In this document: positions 1 to 8,798 of the stretch, one piece after another | How positions within the stretch are numbered: the stretch's first letter is position 1 | How the letters are laid out: the number at the start of each line of letters is the position of its first letter | From: Streptomyces sp. NRRL WC-3742 | GTDB lineage: Bacteria > Actinomycetota > Actinomycetes > Streptomycetales > Streptomycetaceae | Length of the DNA: 64,000 nucleotides | Reading direction: 5' to 3' | NCBI RefSeq assembly: GCF_000720635.1 | Contig: NZ_JOCF01000003.1 | Location: forward strand, 186,001-250,000 | Notes under the pieces: generated by a model | Seen by the model: only the letters and a program-made list of their open reading frames with translations | The model's database searches: none | What the model was told of the DNA's origin: nothing | Position numbers and translations under genes: made by a program

Positions 1-2673
1 TGTGCGGCGCAGGGCGGCCTCGATCTCGCCGAGCTCCACCCGGTAGCCGCGGATCTTCAGCTGCTGGTCGCTGCGGCCGAGGTACTCGATCCGCAGGCCC
101 CCGGGGGTCGGGCGGTGACGGACGCGGTCGCCCGTGCGGTAGATCCGTGCGCCGGGGGCGGTGCTGAACGGGTGGGGCAGGAAGGCGGCGGCGGTCTGGC
201 CGGCGCTGCCGAGGTAGCCGTGGGTGAGGCCCGGGCCGGCCACGTACAGGGTGCCGGGCACGCCCGGCGGCACGGGCCGCAGCTGCTCGTCCAGGACGTA
301 CGCCTCGGTGCCGGGCAGCGGGGTGCCGATCAGGATCTCGGGCCCGTGCTCGGCCTGCGGGTCGACCGTGAAGTAGGTGCTGTCGATCGCGGCCTCGGTG
401 ACGCCGTAGCAGTTGACCACCCGGGTGTCCGGCCCGGCGAGCCGCTGGATGCGGGCGAGTTCGTCGCACGGGTAGGTGTCGGAGCCGACGATGAGGAGCT
501 TGAGGAAGTCCAGGCCCTCGCCGGTCGCCTCGACGTGGTTGACCAGGTTCCGCAGCACGACGGGCACGAAGTCGGCGACGTCGACGCCCTCCTCGCGCAT
601 CAGCCGCAGCAGCCGCTCCGGCTGCAGGGAGACCTCGCGCGGGCAGACCACCAGGGTCGCGCCGGAGCCCAGGCAGCGGGTGAACTCGCCGAGGAACCCG
701 TCGAAGCAGAAGTTCGCCATCTGCAGGTGCGCGGTGATCCGGCCGCGCAGGGCGAAGGCCCCCTGCCAGGCCAGGTGGAAGGTGATCAGGCCCCGGTGCG
801 CGGCCAGCACGCCCTTGGGCCTGCCGGTCGAGCCGGAGGTGTAGATCACGTAGGCGAGGTCGGCGGGCCCGGTCGTCCGGGGCGGGCGGGTGCTCGGCGC
901 CGGGGCTTCGCTCGCGGTGACCAACTCGACCGGGGCGTCGCCGAGTTCGTCGGCCAGGTCGTCCTGGGCGATGACCAGGCGCGCCCCGGCGTCGTCCAGG
1001 ATCAGCCGGCGGCGGGCGGCGGGGCTCTCCAGATCCAGCGGCAGGCAGGCCGCGCCGGCCTTCCAGACCGCCAGCACGGCCACCGCCGTACGGGCCGAGC
1101 GCTCCATCAGGATGCCGACCCGGTCTCCGGGGCGGGCGCCCGCCGAGCGCAGCCGGTGCGCGAGCCGGTTGGCGGCCTGGTCGAGCTGCCGGTAGCTGAG
1201 CCGGTCCCGGCCGCTGACCACGGCCGGGGCGTCCGGGCAGCGCTCGGCGTGCGCCTCGATCAGGTCGAGCAGGGTGGGCGCCTCCGGCTCCGGTACGGGG
1301 GCTCCGGCGGCGGCCGCCAGGGCGGCGGCGTGCTCGGCCGGGTCGGTCAGGCTCACCTCGGCCAGCGGGGTGTCGGGCTGCTCGACCAGCAGGCCGAGCA
1401 CCGTACGCCAGTGGCGCAGCATGCGCTCGACGGTCTCGCCGCGGTAGAGCCCGGTGTCGTAGTGGGCCAGGAACTCCATCCCGTCGGCCCGGTCGATCGC
1501 GTCCAGGGTCAGGTCGAACTTGGCCGCGCCCGCGTCCACTTCGTGCACCTGGACGTCGAAGCCGTCCGGGTCCAGCGGCCCGGTGGCGGGCACGTGCTGG
1601 AAGGCGATCTGGAACAGCGGGCTGACCGACGGGTCCCGCTCGGTGCCGAGGGCGGCGAGCACCTCGTCGAAGGGCAGGTCCTGGTGCTGGTACGCCTCCA
1701 GGCAGCCGCGGCGCACCCGGGCCAGGGCTTCGCGCAGGGTCCGGGCGCCGGTCAGGTCGGTGCGCAGCACCAGGGTGTTGAGGAACGGGCCGATCAGCTG
1801 GTGGGTCTGCGGCTCGTCCCGCAGCGCGGCCGGGGCGCCGATCGCCAGGTCCTCGCGGTCCAGGTGGCGCGAGAGGGTGACGGCCAGGGCGGTGAGCAGC
1901 ACGATGAACGGGGTGCTGCGCTCTGCCCGGGCCAACGCCCGTACGGAGTCGGCGAGTTCAGCATCCAGGGGGAGCCTGGTGGCGGTCGCGGGGGCCGTGC
2001 GGCGGGGCTTGCGGGGGAAGTCCGGCGGCAGTTCGGTGGTGCTGGGCAGGCCGGCCAGCCGCTGCCGCCAGTAGGCGAGTTGGCGGTCGTACTCGCCGGG
2101 GGACAGGCGCCATCCCTCCTGCTCGGCGGCCACCTCGGGGTACTGGGCGGAGAGTTCGGGCAGCCGGTGCGGCCGTCCGGCGGCGAGCGCGTGGTAGCAG
2201 CGCAGCACGTCGCGGACGAGGACCGTGGTGGACCACCCGTCGGAGACGATGTGGTGCAGGCTGAGCAGCAGGGTGTGCCGGTCTGCCGACTCGCGCACCA
2301 GCACCGAGCGCAGCAGCGGGCCTTCCTGGAGGTCGAAGGGCCGGGCCGCCAACTGCCGTGCTATTCGCTCGCCTTCGGCCGTACGGACCGCCTCGGGCAG
2401 GCCGCTCAGGTCGACCAGCGGGGTCGGCCCGGCGGGCTCGGCGGCGATCCGCAGCACGGGCCCGCCCTGTACGGCGGGGAAGCGGGCGCGCAGCACCTCG
2501 TGCCGGCGCTGCACCTCCAGCAGGCTGCGGGAGACCGCCGGGTGGTCGAGCGGGCCCTCGATCCGCACGGCCGAACAGACGTTGTACTGCGGGCTGCCGG
2601 GGGAGAGCCGGTCGAGGAACCAGAAGCGGCGCTGCGCGGGCGACAGCGGCCGGTGCGATCCGGTGGCGGTCAT
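1..2673 (-). CDS. Non-ribosomal peptide synthetase, condensation plus adenylation domains (3' part beyond window)
   Basis: The frame reads from an ATG at 2673 to the window edge, so about 890 N-terminal residues are visible. Residues about 8-440 form a condensation domain with the motif HHIVSDG (H140, H141, D145, G146), intact for peptide bond formation. Residues about 460-890 are an adenylation domain with the P-loop-like stretch YTSGSTGRPKG near residue 610, followed by YRTGDRVR and GRSDQQLKIRGYRVELGEIE at the edge. It begins with C, so it is an elongation module and not a loading module. The binding-pocket positions, aligned by eye to GrsA, read D-G-G-V-I-G-C-I-D, which I cannot assign to a substrate. 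The start lies 2 nt after the stop of the MFS exporter, so the two are co-transcribed. The product is unknown. Confidence 0.93.
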   Translation of the reverse strand, partial: MTATGSHRPLSPAQRRFWFLDRLSPGSPQYNVCSAVRIEGPLDHPAVSRSLLEVQRRHEVLRARFPAVQGGPVLRIAAEPAGPTPLVDLSGLPEAVRTAEGERIARQLAARPFDLQEGPLLRSVLVRESADRHTLLLSLHHIVSDGWSTTVLVRDVLRCYHALAAGRPHRLPELSAQYPEVAAEQEGWRLSPGEYDRQLAYWRQRLAGLPSTTELPPDFPRKPRRTAPATATRLPLDAELADSVRALARAERSTPFIVLLTALAVTLSRHLDREDLAIGAPAALRDEPQTHQLIGPFLNTLVLRTDLTGARTLREALARVRRGCLEAYQHQDLPFDEVLAALGTERDPSVSPLFQIAFQHVPATGPLDPDGFDVQVHEVDAGAAKFDLTLDAIDRADGMEFLAHYDTGLYRGETVERMLRHWRTVLGLLVEQPDTPLAEVSLTDPAEHAAALAAAAGAPVPEPEAPTLLDLIEAHAERCPDAPAVVSGRDRLSYRQLDQAANRLAHRLRSAGARPGDRVGILMERSARTAVAVLAVWKAGAACLPLDLESPAARRRLILDDAGARLVIAQDDLADELGDAPVELVTASEAPAPSTRPPRTTGPADLAYVIYTSGSTGRPKGVLAAHRGLITFHLAWQGAFALRGRITAHLQMANFCFDGFLGEFTRCLGSGATLVVCPREVSLQPERLLRLMREEGVDVADFVPVVLRNLVNHVEATGEGLDFLKLLIVGSDTYPCDELARIQRLAGPDTRVVNCYGVTEAAIDSTYFTVDPQAEHGPEILIGTPLPGTEAYVLDEQLRPVPPGVPGTLYVAGPGLTHGYLGSAGQTAAAFLPHPFSTAPGARIYRTGDRVRHRPTPGGLRIEYLGRSDQQLKIRGYRVELGEIEAALRRT

Positions 2674-2675
2674 GC

Positions 2676-3941
2676 TCACACACCCTCCGTCAGCGGGCGC
2701 TCGGGAGCGCTGCGCCACAGCGCGGTGCGCAGCCCGTACAGCGCGGTCAGCAGGCTCCCGATGCCGATCAGCAGGCAGACGGCCTTGACGCCGTACGCGG
2801 AGGCCGCCGCCGTCAGCAGGCCGGCGCCGAGCGGGCCGAGCGCCGAGTGGATGGTCCAGAACGCCGAGGTCACCCGGCCCAGCAGCTTGTCGGGGGTGAC
2901 CTCCTGGCGCAGCGACATCGAGCTGATCCCGCCGACACCGGTACTGGCCAGCATCACGCAGGCCAGCGCGGCGATCACCGGGACGCTCGCGGACAGGCCC
3001 AGGCAGGCGATGGCGGCGCCGCACAGCACGTTGGCGCCGATCCAGGTGGCGCCGAAGCCGATCTTCCTGCGGATCCGGGCCACGAGCGAGGAGGCCACCA
3101 TGGTGCCGATGGTCGCGACGGCGAGCACGTAGCCGACGGTGGTGTCGCTGTGGCCCAGCGACTCCTTGAGGTAGTAGATGATCAGGTCGGTGAGGCCGTA
3201 GTTGAGGAAGGTCAGCACCGAGAGCAGCACGGTGAGCGGCCGCATGATCGGGTGGTCCCAGAGGAACCTGGCGCCCGCCAGGAACTCCGCCAGCAGCGCC
3301 TTGCGCCGGCTGGTCGGCGGCAGCTCGGTCGCCTGCTCGGCCTCGGTCTCGTGTGCCCGCTCGCGGGTGCGCACCAGCAGCACGCCGAGGGCGGAGACGA
3401 TGAAACTCGCGGCGTCGACGCCGATGGCGACCTCGGGGCCGACGGCGGCGCAGACCATGCCAGCGACCACCGGGCCGATGACGCTCGCCACCGCGAACGA
3501 GCCGTAGAGCTTGCCGTTGGCCTCGGTGATCTGGTCGCGCTCGACCAGGCTGGGCGTCATCGCCACGTAGCCGACCCGGAACAGCATCGCGAAGGCGCCG
3601 GCGATCGGCACCACCGTGTAGATCACCCACAGCTGCGGGGAGAAGATCCAGGCCAGCGGGATCAGCGCGTAGAGAACGCCCCGCGCCACGTCGCAGAGCA
3701 GGAGCAGCAGCCGGCGGTCCACCCGGTCGACGACCACCCCGGCGAACAGGCCCGTGAGGATCGAGGCGGCGCCCTGGAGTGCCGTCACCATACCCATCTG
3801 GACAACGGATCCGGTGGCGTGGAGAACCAGCAGAGGAAGCGCCACGTAGGAGAACGAATCACCCAGGGAAGACAGCGTTTGAATCGTCAGGAATAGCTTG
3901 AAATCGCGATTCTTCCATAATGAGCCGGAAACGTTCGGCAC
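2676..3941 (-). CDS. MFS exporter (EntS/macrolide-efflux-like)
   Basis: The 421-residue protein has about 12 hydrophobic helices and the MFS loop motif DRVDRR after helix 2. It resembles 12-TM drug or siderophore exporters of the EntS/MefA type. The start is a GTG at 3941 preceded by AAGGGG at a suitable distance. It is the first gene of the minus-strand transcript and runs straight into the NRPS gene, so export of, or self-resistance to, the peptide product is the likely role. That role is an inference from position. The substrate cannot be read from sequence. Confidence 0.9.
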   Translation of the reverse strand: MPNVSGSLWKNRDFKLFLTIQTLSSLGDSFSYVALPLLVLHATGSVVQMGMVTALQGAASILTGLFAGVVVDRVDRRLLLLLCDVARGVLYALIPLAWIFSPQLWVIYTVVPIAGAFAMLFRVGYVAMTPSLVERDQITEANGKLYGSFAVASVIGPVVAGMVCAAVGPEVAIGVDAASFIVSALGVLLVRTRERAHETEAEQATELPPTSRRKALLAEFLAGARFLWDHPIMRPLTVLLSVLTFLNYGLTDLIIYYLKESLGHSDTTVGYVLAVATIGTMVASSLVARIRRKIGFGATWIGANVLCGAAIACLGLSASVPVIAALACVMLASTGVGGISSMSLRQEVTPDKLLGRVTSAFWTIHSALGPLGAGLLTAAASAYGVKAVCLLIGIGSLLTALYGLRTALWRSAPERPLTEGV

Positions 3942-4258
3942 TGCTTCCCCTTGCTGGAGCCGCTGATCTGGAACGAGGCGAGACGTCAGTAGATCAGCCG
4001 TGTCGGCGCTCCGTCAACCCTTCTTGGCTGCTCCGGACCTTAGAGCTGACACCAACTCAGGTTCGCCTGGCTTCCTTGGGATTGGCTGTGAGCCAGTTCG
4101 ATCACCCTTGACGTGTGCGCGATGGCCGGGGTAGGAAAAGGTGGGGGCCGTCTGTGATTGGCGGGCGCCGCAGTTCGGGTGTCGAGGGGGCGGGAATATT
4201 GCTCCGACGTGAATGCGGTGGCCTGGAAATTCTTCCGAGAGGTACAGATGGAGTTTCG
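3942..4258. promoter_or_regulatory. Divergent promoter region of the NRPS cluster
   Basis: This 317-bp non-coding gap separates the MFS-NRPS transcript from the plus-strand tailoring operon and is less GC-rich than the flanking genes. A possible plus-strand promoter is TTGACG (4108-4113), 18 nt, TAGGAA (4132-4137). No operator palindrome stands out. Confidence 0.5.
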
Positions 4259-5083
4259 ATGGAATTAACCAACTGGCGCTGTCCGGGCGGTGGGGGTGAC
4301 ACCCTCGTCCTCGCCGTGAACTTCGAGGCCGGCCGCGGTGACGCCGGGTTCTCCGACCTCGCCGCCCGGCTCGGCGACCACACCGTCTGGGAGACCGCGC
4401 CGCTGCCCGCCACCGGTGACCTGCTGCCGGAGAGCGCGCCCGAGGAGTACGTCCGGCCCTGGCTGGACGAGGTCCTGCGCCACGGCCGCCCCGTGGGCGC
4501 CGTCCTCGGGATGTGCGCCGCCGCCCCGCTCGCCCAACTCCTGGCGCGGGGCCTGCAGGAGGCCGCGCCGGGATCACCGGCGGTGCTGCTCTACGACCCG
4601 CTGCCCGTCGACCGGGACACCCTGGTGACGGAGTTCGAACTCGCCCTCGCCCCGCTGCGCGGCCGGATGACGCCCGCCGAACTCGAGGAGTTCGGCCGGC
4701 CGGTCGCCCTCCCCGGCGCCGACCTGGTTCCCGGCGCCGACCTGGTTCCCGGCGCCGACCCGGCCCCCGGCGCGGACCTGGTCCCCGACGCCACCGCCCT
4801 GCTCCGGACCTACACCCGGGCCGTGCACACGGTCTGCGGACGGCTCGGCGTCGCCGAGACCCTGCGGGCCCAGCTCGCCGACCGCTTCACCCGCTACCTC
4901 ACCTACCTCCTCGCCGCCTCCCGCGCCGACCGGCCGAGCGGCCCCCGCCTCCTCCTGTCCCGCGACCACACCGCGCCCTGGCCGGGCGAGCCCGCACTGA
5001 CCACCCGCTTCGAGGTGCCCGGCGCCAAGCTGCTCGCCGACCCCGAGGTGGCCGCCTTCACCGAACGGGCGCTGCGCCGATGA
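4259..5083 (+). CDS. Thioesterase-like alpha/beta-hydrolase-fold protein with Cys at the nucleophile elbow
   Basis: The product is 274 residues, starting at ATG 4259 behind GGAG (4249-4252); an upstream in-frame ATG at 4115 has no such site. The segment GAVLGMCAAAPLAQLLA has the shape of a nucleophile elbow with Cys in place of Ser, and the C-terminus (FEVPGAKLLADPEVA) resembles the end of type II thioesterases. I infer a thioesterase-like editing or release partner of the NRPS; the fold call is by pattern only. Codon 3 is TTA, the rare leucine codon read by the bldA tRNA in Streptomyces. Residues about 152-175 are four PGADLV-type hexapeptides. The stop overlaps the next start (ATGA), so translation is coupled. 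Confidence 0.75.
   Translation: MELTNWRCPGGGGDTLVLAVNFEAGRGDAGFSDLAARLGDHTVWETAPLPATGDLLPESAPEEYVRPWLDEVLRHGRPVGAVLGMCAAAPLAQLLARGLQEAAPGSPAVLLYDPLPVDRDTLVTEFELALAPLRGRMTPAELEEFGRPVALPGADLVPGADLVPGADPAPGADLVPDATALLRTYTRAVHTVCGRLGVAETLRAQLADRFTRYLTYLLAASRADRPSGPRLLLSRDHTAPWPGEPALTTRFEVPGAKLLADPEVAAFTERALRR
4712..4783 (+). repeat. Four tandem 18-bp units coding PGADLV-type hexapeptides
   Basis: Four in-frame 18-nt units encode PGADLV, PGADLV, PGADPA and PGADLV inside the thioesterase-like gene. Near-identity of the first two suggests recent slippage. The segment is probably a flexible surface loop. Confidence 0.85.
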
Positions 5084-6909
5084 CCGGCGCCGGGCTCCAC
5101 GGAGCCGCCCCCGACGGGCATCCGGCCGAACTGGTGCGCGCCGCCCGGCGCGAGCGCATAGCCCGCGACCTCTACGAGCACGAGAAGGACTGGCGCCTGC
5201 ACCCCTTCGACGGCCTGGACCCGCGCGAGGTCTCGGACCAGGCGCTGGCCCGCGAACTGGCCCTCGAACTCACGCAGGCCGACTCCGGGGACGCGGCCGG
5301 GGCGCGGCACCGCCGCAAGCACTTCCCCGTCCTGTTCGTCAGCGCCCCGCACGTCGAGGAGGGCGCCACCGGCTCCTTCCCCGGCATCCCCACCCCGCTG
5401 CTCTACGCGACCAGCGTCCTCGACCGGCAACTGCGGATCGACGAGTTCCCGGCCGCCCGGGTGCCCGAGGTCGTCGGCGTCATGAACCCGCTCGCCTACA
5501 GCCCGGCCTTCGAGGCCGAGCTGATCCGATGCCTGAAGCAGCACCGGCCGGCCCTGGTCGGCATCAGCAACCTCTCCGAGGGCCACCACTTCGCCCTGCG
5601 GATCGCCTGCCTGGTCAAGGAGTTCTCCCCGGACAGCCTGGTCCTGCTCGGCGGACAGCACGAGGACGCCGTCAACGCCCGCGCCTACCGCTCGGCCGCC
5701 CTCCGGGTCGGCGGCATGGACGGCAGGAAGCGCGCCGCGCACGCCCAGTTCGACCTGACGGACGCCGAGTACGGCCGGCTCCCGGCCCTGCAGACCCTGG
5801 CCGAGGACGAGGAGCGCGAGACCGTCGACCTGGTCTTCGCCGGTGAGGCCCCGTTCGCCCTCGCCGAGGTGGTGCGGGTGCTCGCCGAGCACCTGGACGA
5901 GGGCATCGAGGGCGTCAAGCGGGCCCTGCTGGCGGGCCGCGAACGCTTCGCCCGACTCCCGGGCACCGGAGAGCTCTTCCTCTACGACCGCGACACCGAG
6001 CGCATCGAGTCCGTCGAACTGAGCGGAGCGCCGATCGACGGCAACGAGATCCCGTTCATCGACCTGACCCGGCTCACCCACGAGAACCGCTTCTCGATCT
6101 TCGGCAACCGCCTGACCGCCCAGGTGATGGCCGCCATCGGCTGCAAGTACTCCTGCAGCTTCTGCCACGAGTCGGCCGACGCCTTCCTCTACAACCAGCC
6201 CAAGATGCGCCAGCGCACCCCCGAGAACGTGGTCAAGGAGATCGCCCTGCGCCGCGAGCAGGGCTTCGAGGCGGTCTTCTTCGACGACAGCACCTTCACC
6301 CAGAACCCGCGCTGGCTCGCAGAGTTCCTCGAACTGCTCCGCAAGGAGACCGGCGGCGAACCCGTCGAGTGGGGCTGCCAGACCACCATCAACGACGTCA
6401 CCCCGGACACGCTGCGCGCCATGGCGCAGGCCGGCTGCAGCTACATCTACTTCGGCGTCGAGTCCGCCGAACCGGACAACGTCGCCGTGCAGAAGGTCCG
6501 CCAACTCCGGGTGCTCGCCACCCCGGTGGACTGGGCGACCAGGTTCCGCGAGGTCGCCCACCTCTGTCGCGACCTCGGCATCCGGGTCGGCACCTCCCTG
6601 CAGTTCGGCCTCGGCGAGACCGAACGGCAGCGGCTGAACACCCTCGACCTGATCGCCGAACTCCACGGCAGCGGCTGCATCCCCGACGGCTGCGTCGCCC
6701 TGAACATCAACAGCCCCTACCCCGGTACCGGACAGTGGCTGGAGATGATTCACAGCGGCGCCGAACTCCCCGACTACCGCGTCAAGTTGGAGCGCCACCC
6801 GGGCTTCGAGACGGCACACCAGTTCTCCTCCATCGGCCCCGCCGAGGCCGAGGAGCTCTACCGCCTGGCCGCAGGCAGACTGGGGGCCGCGATCCATGCC
6901 TCCGAGTGA
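5080..6909 (+). CDS. Radical SAM enzyme with cobalamin-binding-like N-terminal domain
   Basis: The protein is 609 residues. C355, C359 and C362 form the CxxxCxxC cluster that ligates the 4Fe-4S centre of radical SAM enzymes. The N-terminal half (about 80-230) has alternating hydrophobic strands (VLFVSAPH, LVGISNLSEGHH, LVLLGGQHED) as in B12-binding domains of class B radical SAM enzymes, but I do not see a clear DxHxxG cobalamin motif. Class B enzymes methylate or rearrange unactivated carbons. The start overlaps the previous stop by 4 nt and the end overlaps the FkbM gene by 14 nt. A role in modifying the NRPS product or a precursor is inferred from the operon; the reaction is unknown. Confidence 0.88.
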   Translation: MTGAGLHGAAPDGHPAELVRAARRERIARDLYEHEKDWRLHPFDGLDPREVSDQALARELALELTQADSGDAAGARHRRKHFPVLFVSAPHVEEGATGSFPGIPTPLLYATSVLDRQLRIDEFPAARVPEVVGVMNPLAYSPAFEAELIRCLKQHRPALVGISNLSEGHHFALRIACLVKEFSPDSLVLLGGQHEDAVNARAYRSAALRVGGMDGRKRAAHAQFDLTDAEYGRLPALQTLAEDEERETVDLVFAGEAPFALAEVVRVLAEHLDEGIEGVKRALLAGRERFARLPGTGELFLYDRDTERIESVELSGAPIDGNEIPFIDLTRLTHENRFSIFGNRLTAQVMAAIGCKYSCSFCHESADAFLYNQPKMRQRTPENVVKEIALRREQGFEAVFFDDSTFTQNPRWLAEFLELLRKETGGEPVEWGCQTTINDVTPDTLRAMAQAGCSYIYFGVESAEPDNVAVQKVRQLRVLATPVDWATRFREVAHLCRDLGIRVGTSLQFGLGETERQRLNTLDLIAELHGSGCIPDGCVALNINSPYPGTGQWLEMIHSGAELPDYRVKLERHPGFETAHQFSSIGPAEAEELYRLAAGRLGAAIHASE

Positions 6910-7738
6910 ACCCGGGACGCTCGTCGACCGGGCCCGCCTGGACGGGCTCAACGCGCACGAGACGGCGTTCCTGTACGAGGAGATCGTGACCCGCCGCGGC
7001 TACCTGCCCGAGGGCCTGGAACTGCCCGAGCACGCCGTCGTCCTCGACGTCGGCGCCAACATCGGCGTGTACGCGCTCTTCGTCCGGGCGCACTGCCCCA
7101 CCGCCACCGTCTACGCCTTCGAACCGCTGCCGCCGATCTTCGACAAGCTGCGGCGCAACCTCGCCGCACACGGAGAAGCGGTCAAGCTCTTCCCGTACGG
7201 ACTCGCCGACCGTACGGGCGAGGCCCGGTTCACCTTCTACCCGGGCTACACCACGATGTCCGCCCGCAGCGCCCTCGCCGACACCGCGGCGGACCGGGCC
7301 TACGTGCGCGACCTGGTCGTCAGCGCCGACGGTGCTGACGGCCCCGGCCTCGGCGACGCCGCCGACTTCCTCGACGAGATGCTCGACTACCGGTTCCGCG
7401 AGGAGCCCTACGACTGCCGGCTTCGTCGGCTGTCCGAGGTCATCGAGGAGGAGCGGCTCACCCGGATCGACATGCTGAAGATCGACGTCCAGCGCGCCGA
7501 GGCCGAGGTCCTGCACGGGATCGACGACGAGCACTGGCCGCTGATCCGCCAACTCGCCGTCGAGGTCCACGACGAGCCCGGCACCGCGACGGCCGGCCGA
7601 CTGCACGGGATCACCGCCGACCTGGAGGCCCGCGGCTTCGCCGTCCGCGTCCGCCAGGACGGCACGACGGCGAACGCCGACCGCGCGATGGTCTTCGCGT
7701 CCCGTTCCTTCACACACTCACAGGGAGACACCAGATGA
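6896..7738 (+). CDS. FkbM-family SAM-dependent methyltransferase
   Basis: The 280-residue protein has the SAM-binding motif I at residues 49-59 (D51, G53, N55, G57) followed by AFEPLPPIFDKLRRNL, typical of FkbM methyltransferases, which usually O-methylate hydroxyl groups of secondary metabolites. The later segment IDMLKIDVQRAEAEVLHGI is the family's C-terminal signature. The ATG at 6896 lies inside the end of the radical SAM gene and its TGA overlaps the start of the dioxygenase gene. Pairing with a predicted hydroxylase suggests hydroxylation then O-methylation, which is inference. Confidence 0.9.
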   Translation: MPPSEPGTLVDRARLDGLNAHETAFLYEEIVTRRGYLPEGLELPEHAVVLDVGANIGVYALFVRAHCPTATVYAFEPLPPIFDKLRRNLAAHGEAVKLFPYGLADRTGEARFTFYPGYTTMSARSALADTAADRAYVRDLVVSADGADGPGLGDAADFLDEMLDYRFREEPYDCRLRRLSEVIEEERLTRIDMLKIDVQRAEAEVLHGIDDEHWPLIRQLAVEVHDEPGTATAGRLHGITADLEARGFAVRVRQDGTTANADRAMVFASRSFTHSQGDTR

Positions 7739-8736
7739 CGGGTACGACGGGTACGACTGCCATGACGCCACGCGAATCGCTCGCGACCCAGGGCTTCGCC
7801 GGCCCGTTCCCCCGGTTCGCCTCCCCGGAGGTGATCGCCGAACTCGCCGCCTTCTTCGCCGACCTGCTCGAGCGGCAGCCCGAGCAGCCCCTGTACGGAC
7901 GCTATTCCGTCCGGGACTGGCACCTGATCAACGAGACCCTGCGCGACGTGATGACCGCGCCGGAGCTCGTCTCCACCCTGGCCGAGGTCACCGGCGCCGA
8001 CTCCCTCGTCCTCTGGCGCACCAAGCTGTTCGAGAAGTTCCCCGGCGACGGCGCCATCGACTGGCACCAGGAGTACGGCTACTTCGACGGCGAGGAGGTC
8101 GGCGGCCACCGGCCCGCCCTGTTCCCGCTCAACCACTCGGGCCAGTGGGACTGGACGCTCTGGATGGCCCTCACCGACGTCTCCGAGGACGACGGCGTGA
8201 TGGAGTTCGTCAAGGGCTCCCAGCAGGCCCAGTACCCCAAGCGCATGGTCCGCCTCAGCGAGTCCGGCGCCTACGTCGACCCGCGCAACCGCGTCCGCAC
8301 CAAGGAGGAACTCCTCTCCCGCGCGGCCAACAACAGCCTCATCCTCGACATCGACACCCGCCGCGTCTTCGAGGGCGTCGACGCCGACAAGTACACCCTC
8401 GACGAGCTCTTCGACCAGCTCGAGACCCACTGCGAGGACCTCCTCGCCGTCGTCACCGAACCCTTCGAGCTCGAGCCCGGCGCCACTCAGACCGTCCCCA
8501 TGAAGGCCGGCGAGTACATCATCTTCACCGAGCGCTGCATGCACCGCTCCCGCGCCTCGCTCCCCACCGCCAAGCCCCGCCTCGCCATCAACGGCCGCTA
8601 CACCCTCGGCGACACCTGGGTCTACCCCCAGCGCACCACCCGCGACACCGTCGACGGCTCCAACCTCGACATCAGCAAGCACCGCTGCGTCCCCGTCCTC
8701 GGCGACCGCCTCAACCCCGACAACGCCTACCTGTAA
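7735..8736 (+). CDS. SyrB2-like Fe(II)/2-oxoglutarate enzyme with HxE facial triad (predicted hydroxylase)
   Basis: The 333-residue protein aligns by eye with the halogenase SyrB2 along its length: WRTKLFEKFPGDGAIDWHQE here matches the SyrB2 region around TDWHQAD, and MKAGEYIIFTERCMH matches its second metal-ligand region. Ligands here would be H111, E113 and H270. SyrB2-type halogenases have Ala or Gly in place of the carboxylate, which opens a chloride site; this protein has Glu, so hydroxylation or another oxidation is predicted rather than halogenation. SyrB2 relatives act on carrier-protein-bound amino acids, which fits the NRPS nearby. It is the last gene of the operon (4-nt overlap with FkbM) and is followed by a hairpin terminator. 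Confidence 0.9.
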   Translation: MTGTTGTTAMTPRESLATQGFAGPFPRFASPEVIAELAAFFADLLERQPEQPLYGRYSVRDWHLINETLRDVMTAPELVSTLAEVTGADSLVLWRTKLFEKFPGDGAIDWHQEYGYFDGEEVGGHRPALFPLNHSGQWDWTLWMALTDVSEDDGVMEFVKGSQQAQYPKRMVRLSESGAYVDPRNRVRTKEELLSRAANNSLILDIDTRRVFEGVDADKYTLDELFDQLETHCEDLLAVVTEPFELEPGATQTVPMKAGEYIIFTERCMHRSRASLPTAKPRLAINGRYTLGDTWVYPQRTTRDTVDGSNLDISKHRCVPVLGDRLNPDNAYL

Positions 8737-8746
8737 CTACTCACCC

Positions 8747-8770
8747 GGGGACGCCCCTCGGGGCGTCCCC
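8747..8770 (+). terminator. Hairpin terminator of the tailoring operon
   Basis: A perfect 10-bp stem (GGGGACGCCC at 8747-8756 with GGGCGTCCCC at 8761-8770) and a 4-nt loop lie 10 nt after the dioxygenase stop. There is no U tract, as is common in streptomycetes. Confidence 0.8.
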
Positions 8771-8798
8771 GACCGGGACCGTGCCGGGCCGCCCCCGC

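Noticed and set aside
115..3132. Plus-strand long frame over the NRPS and exporter
   Set aside because: The minus frame encodes intact C and A domain motifs and 12 membrane helices; the plus frame is compositional only and spans two real genes.
7735..8736. Halogenase call for the SyrB2-like enzyme
   Set aside because: The halide-binding position is Glu (E113), not Ala or Gly, so chlorination is not supported.
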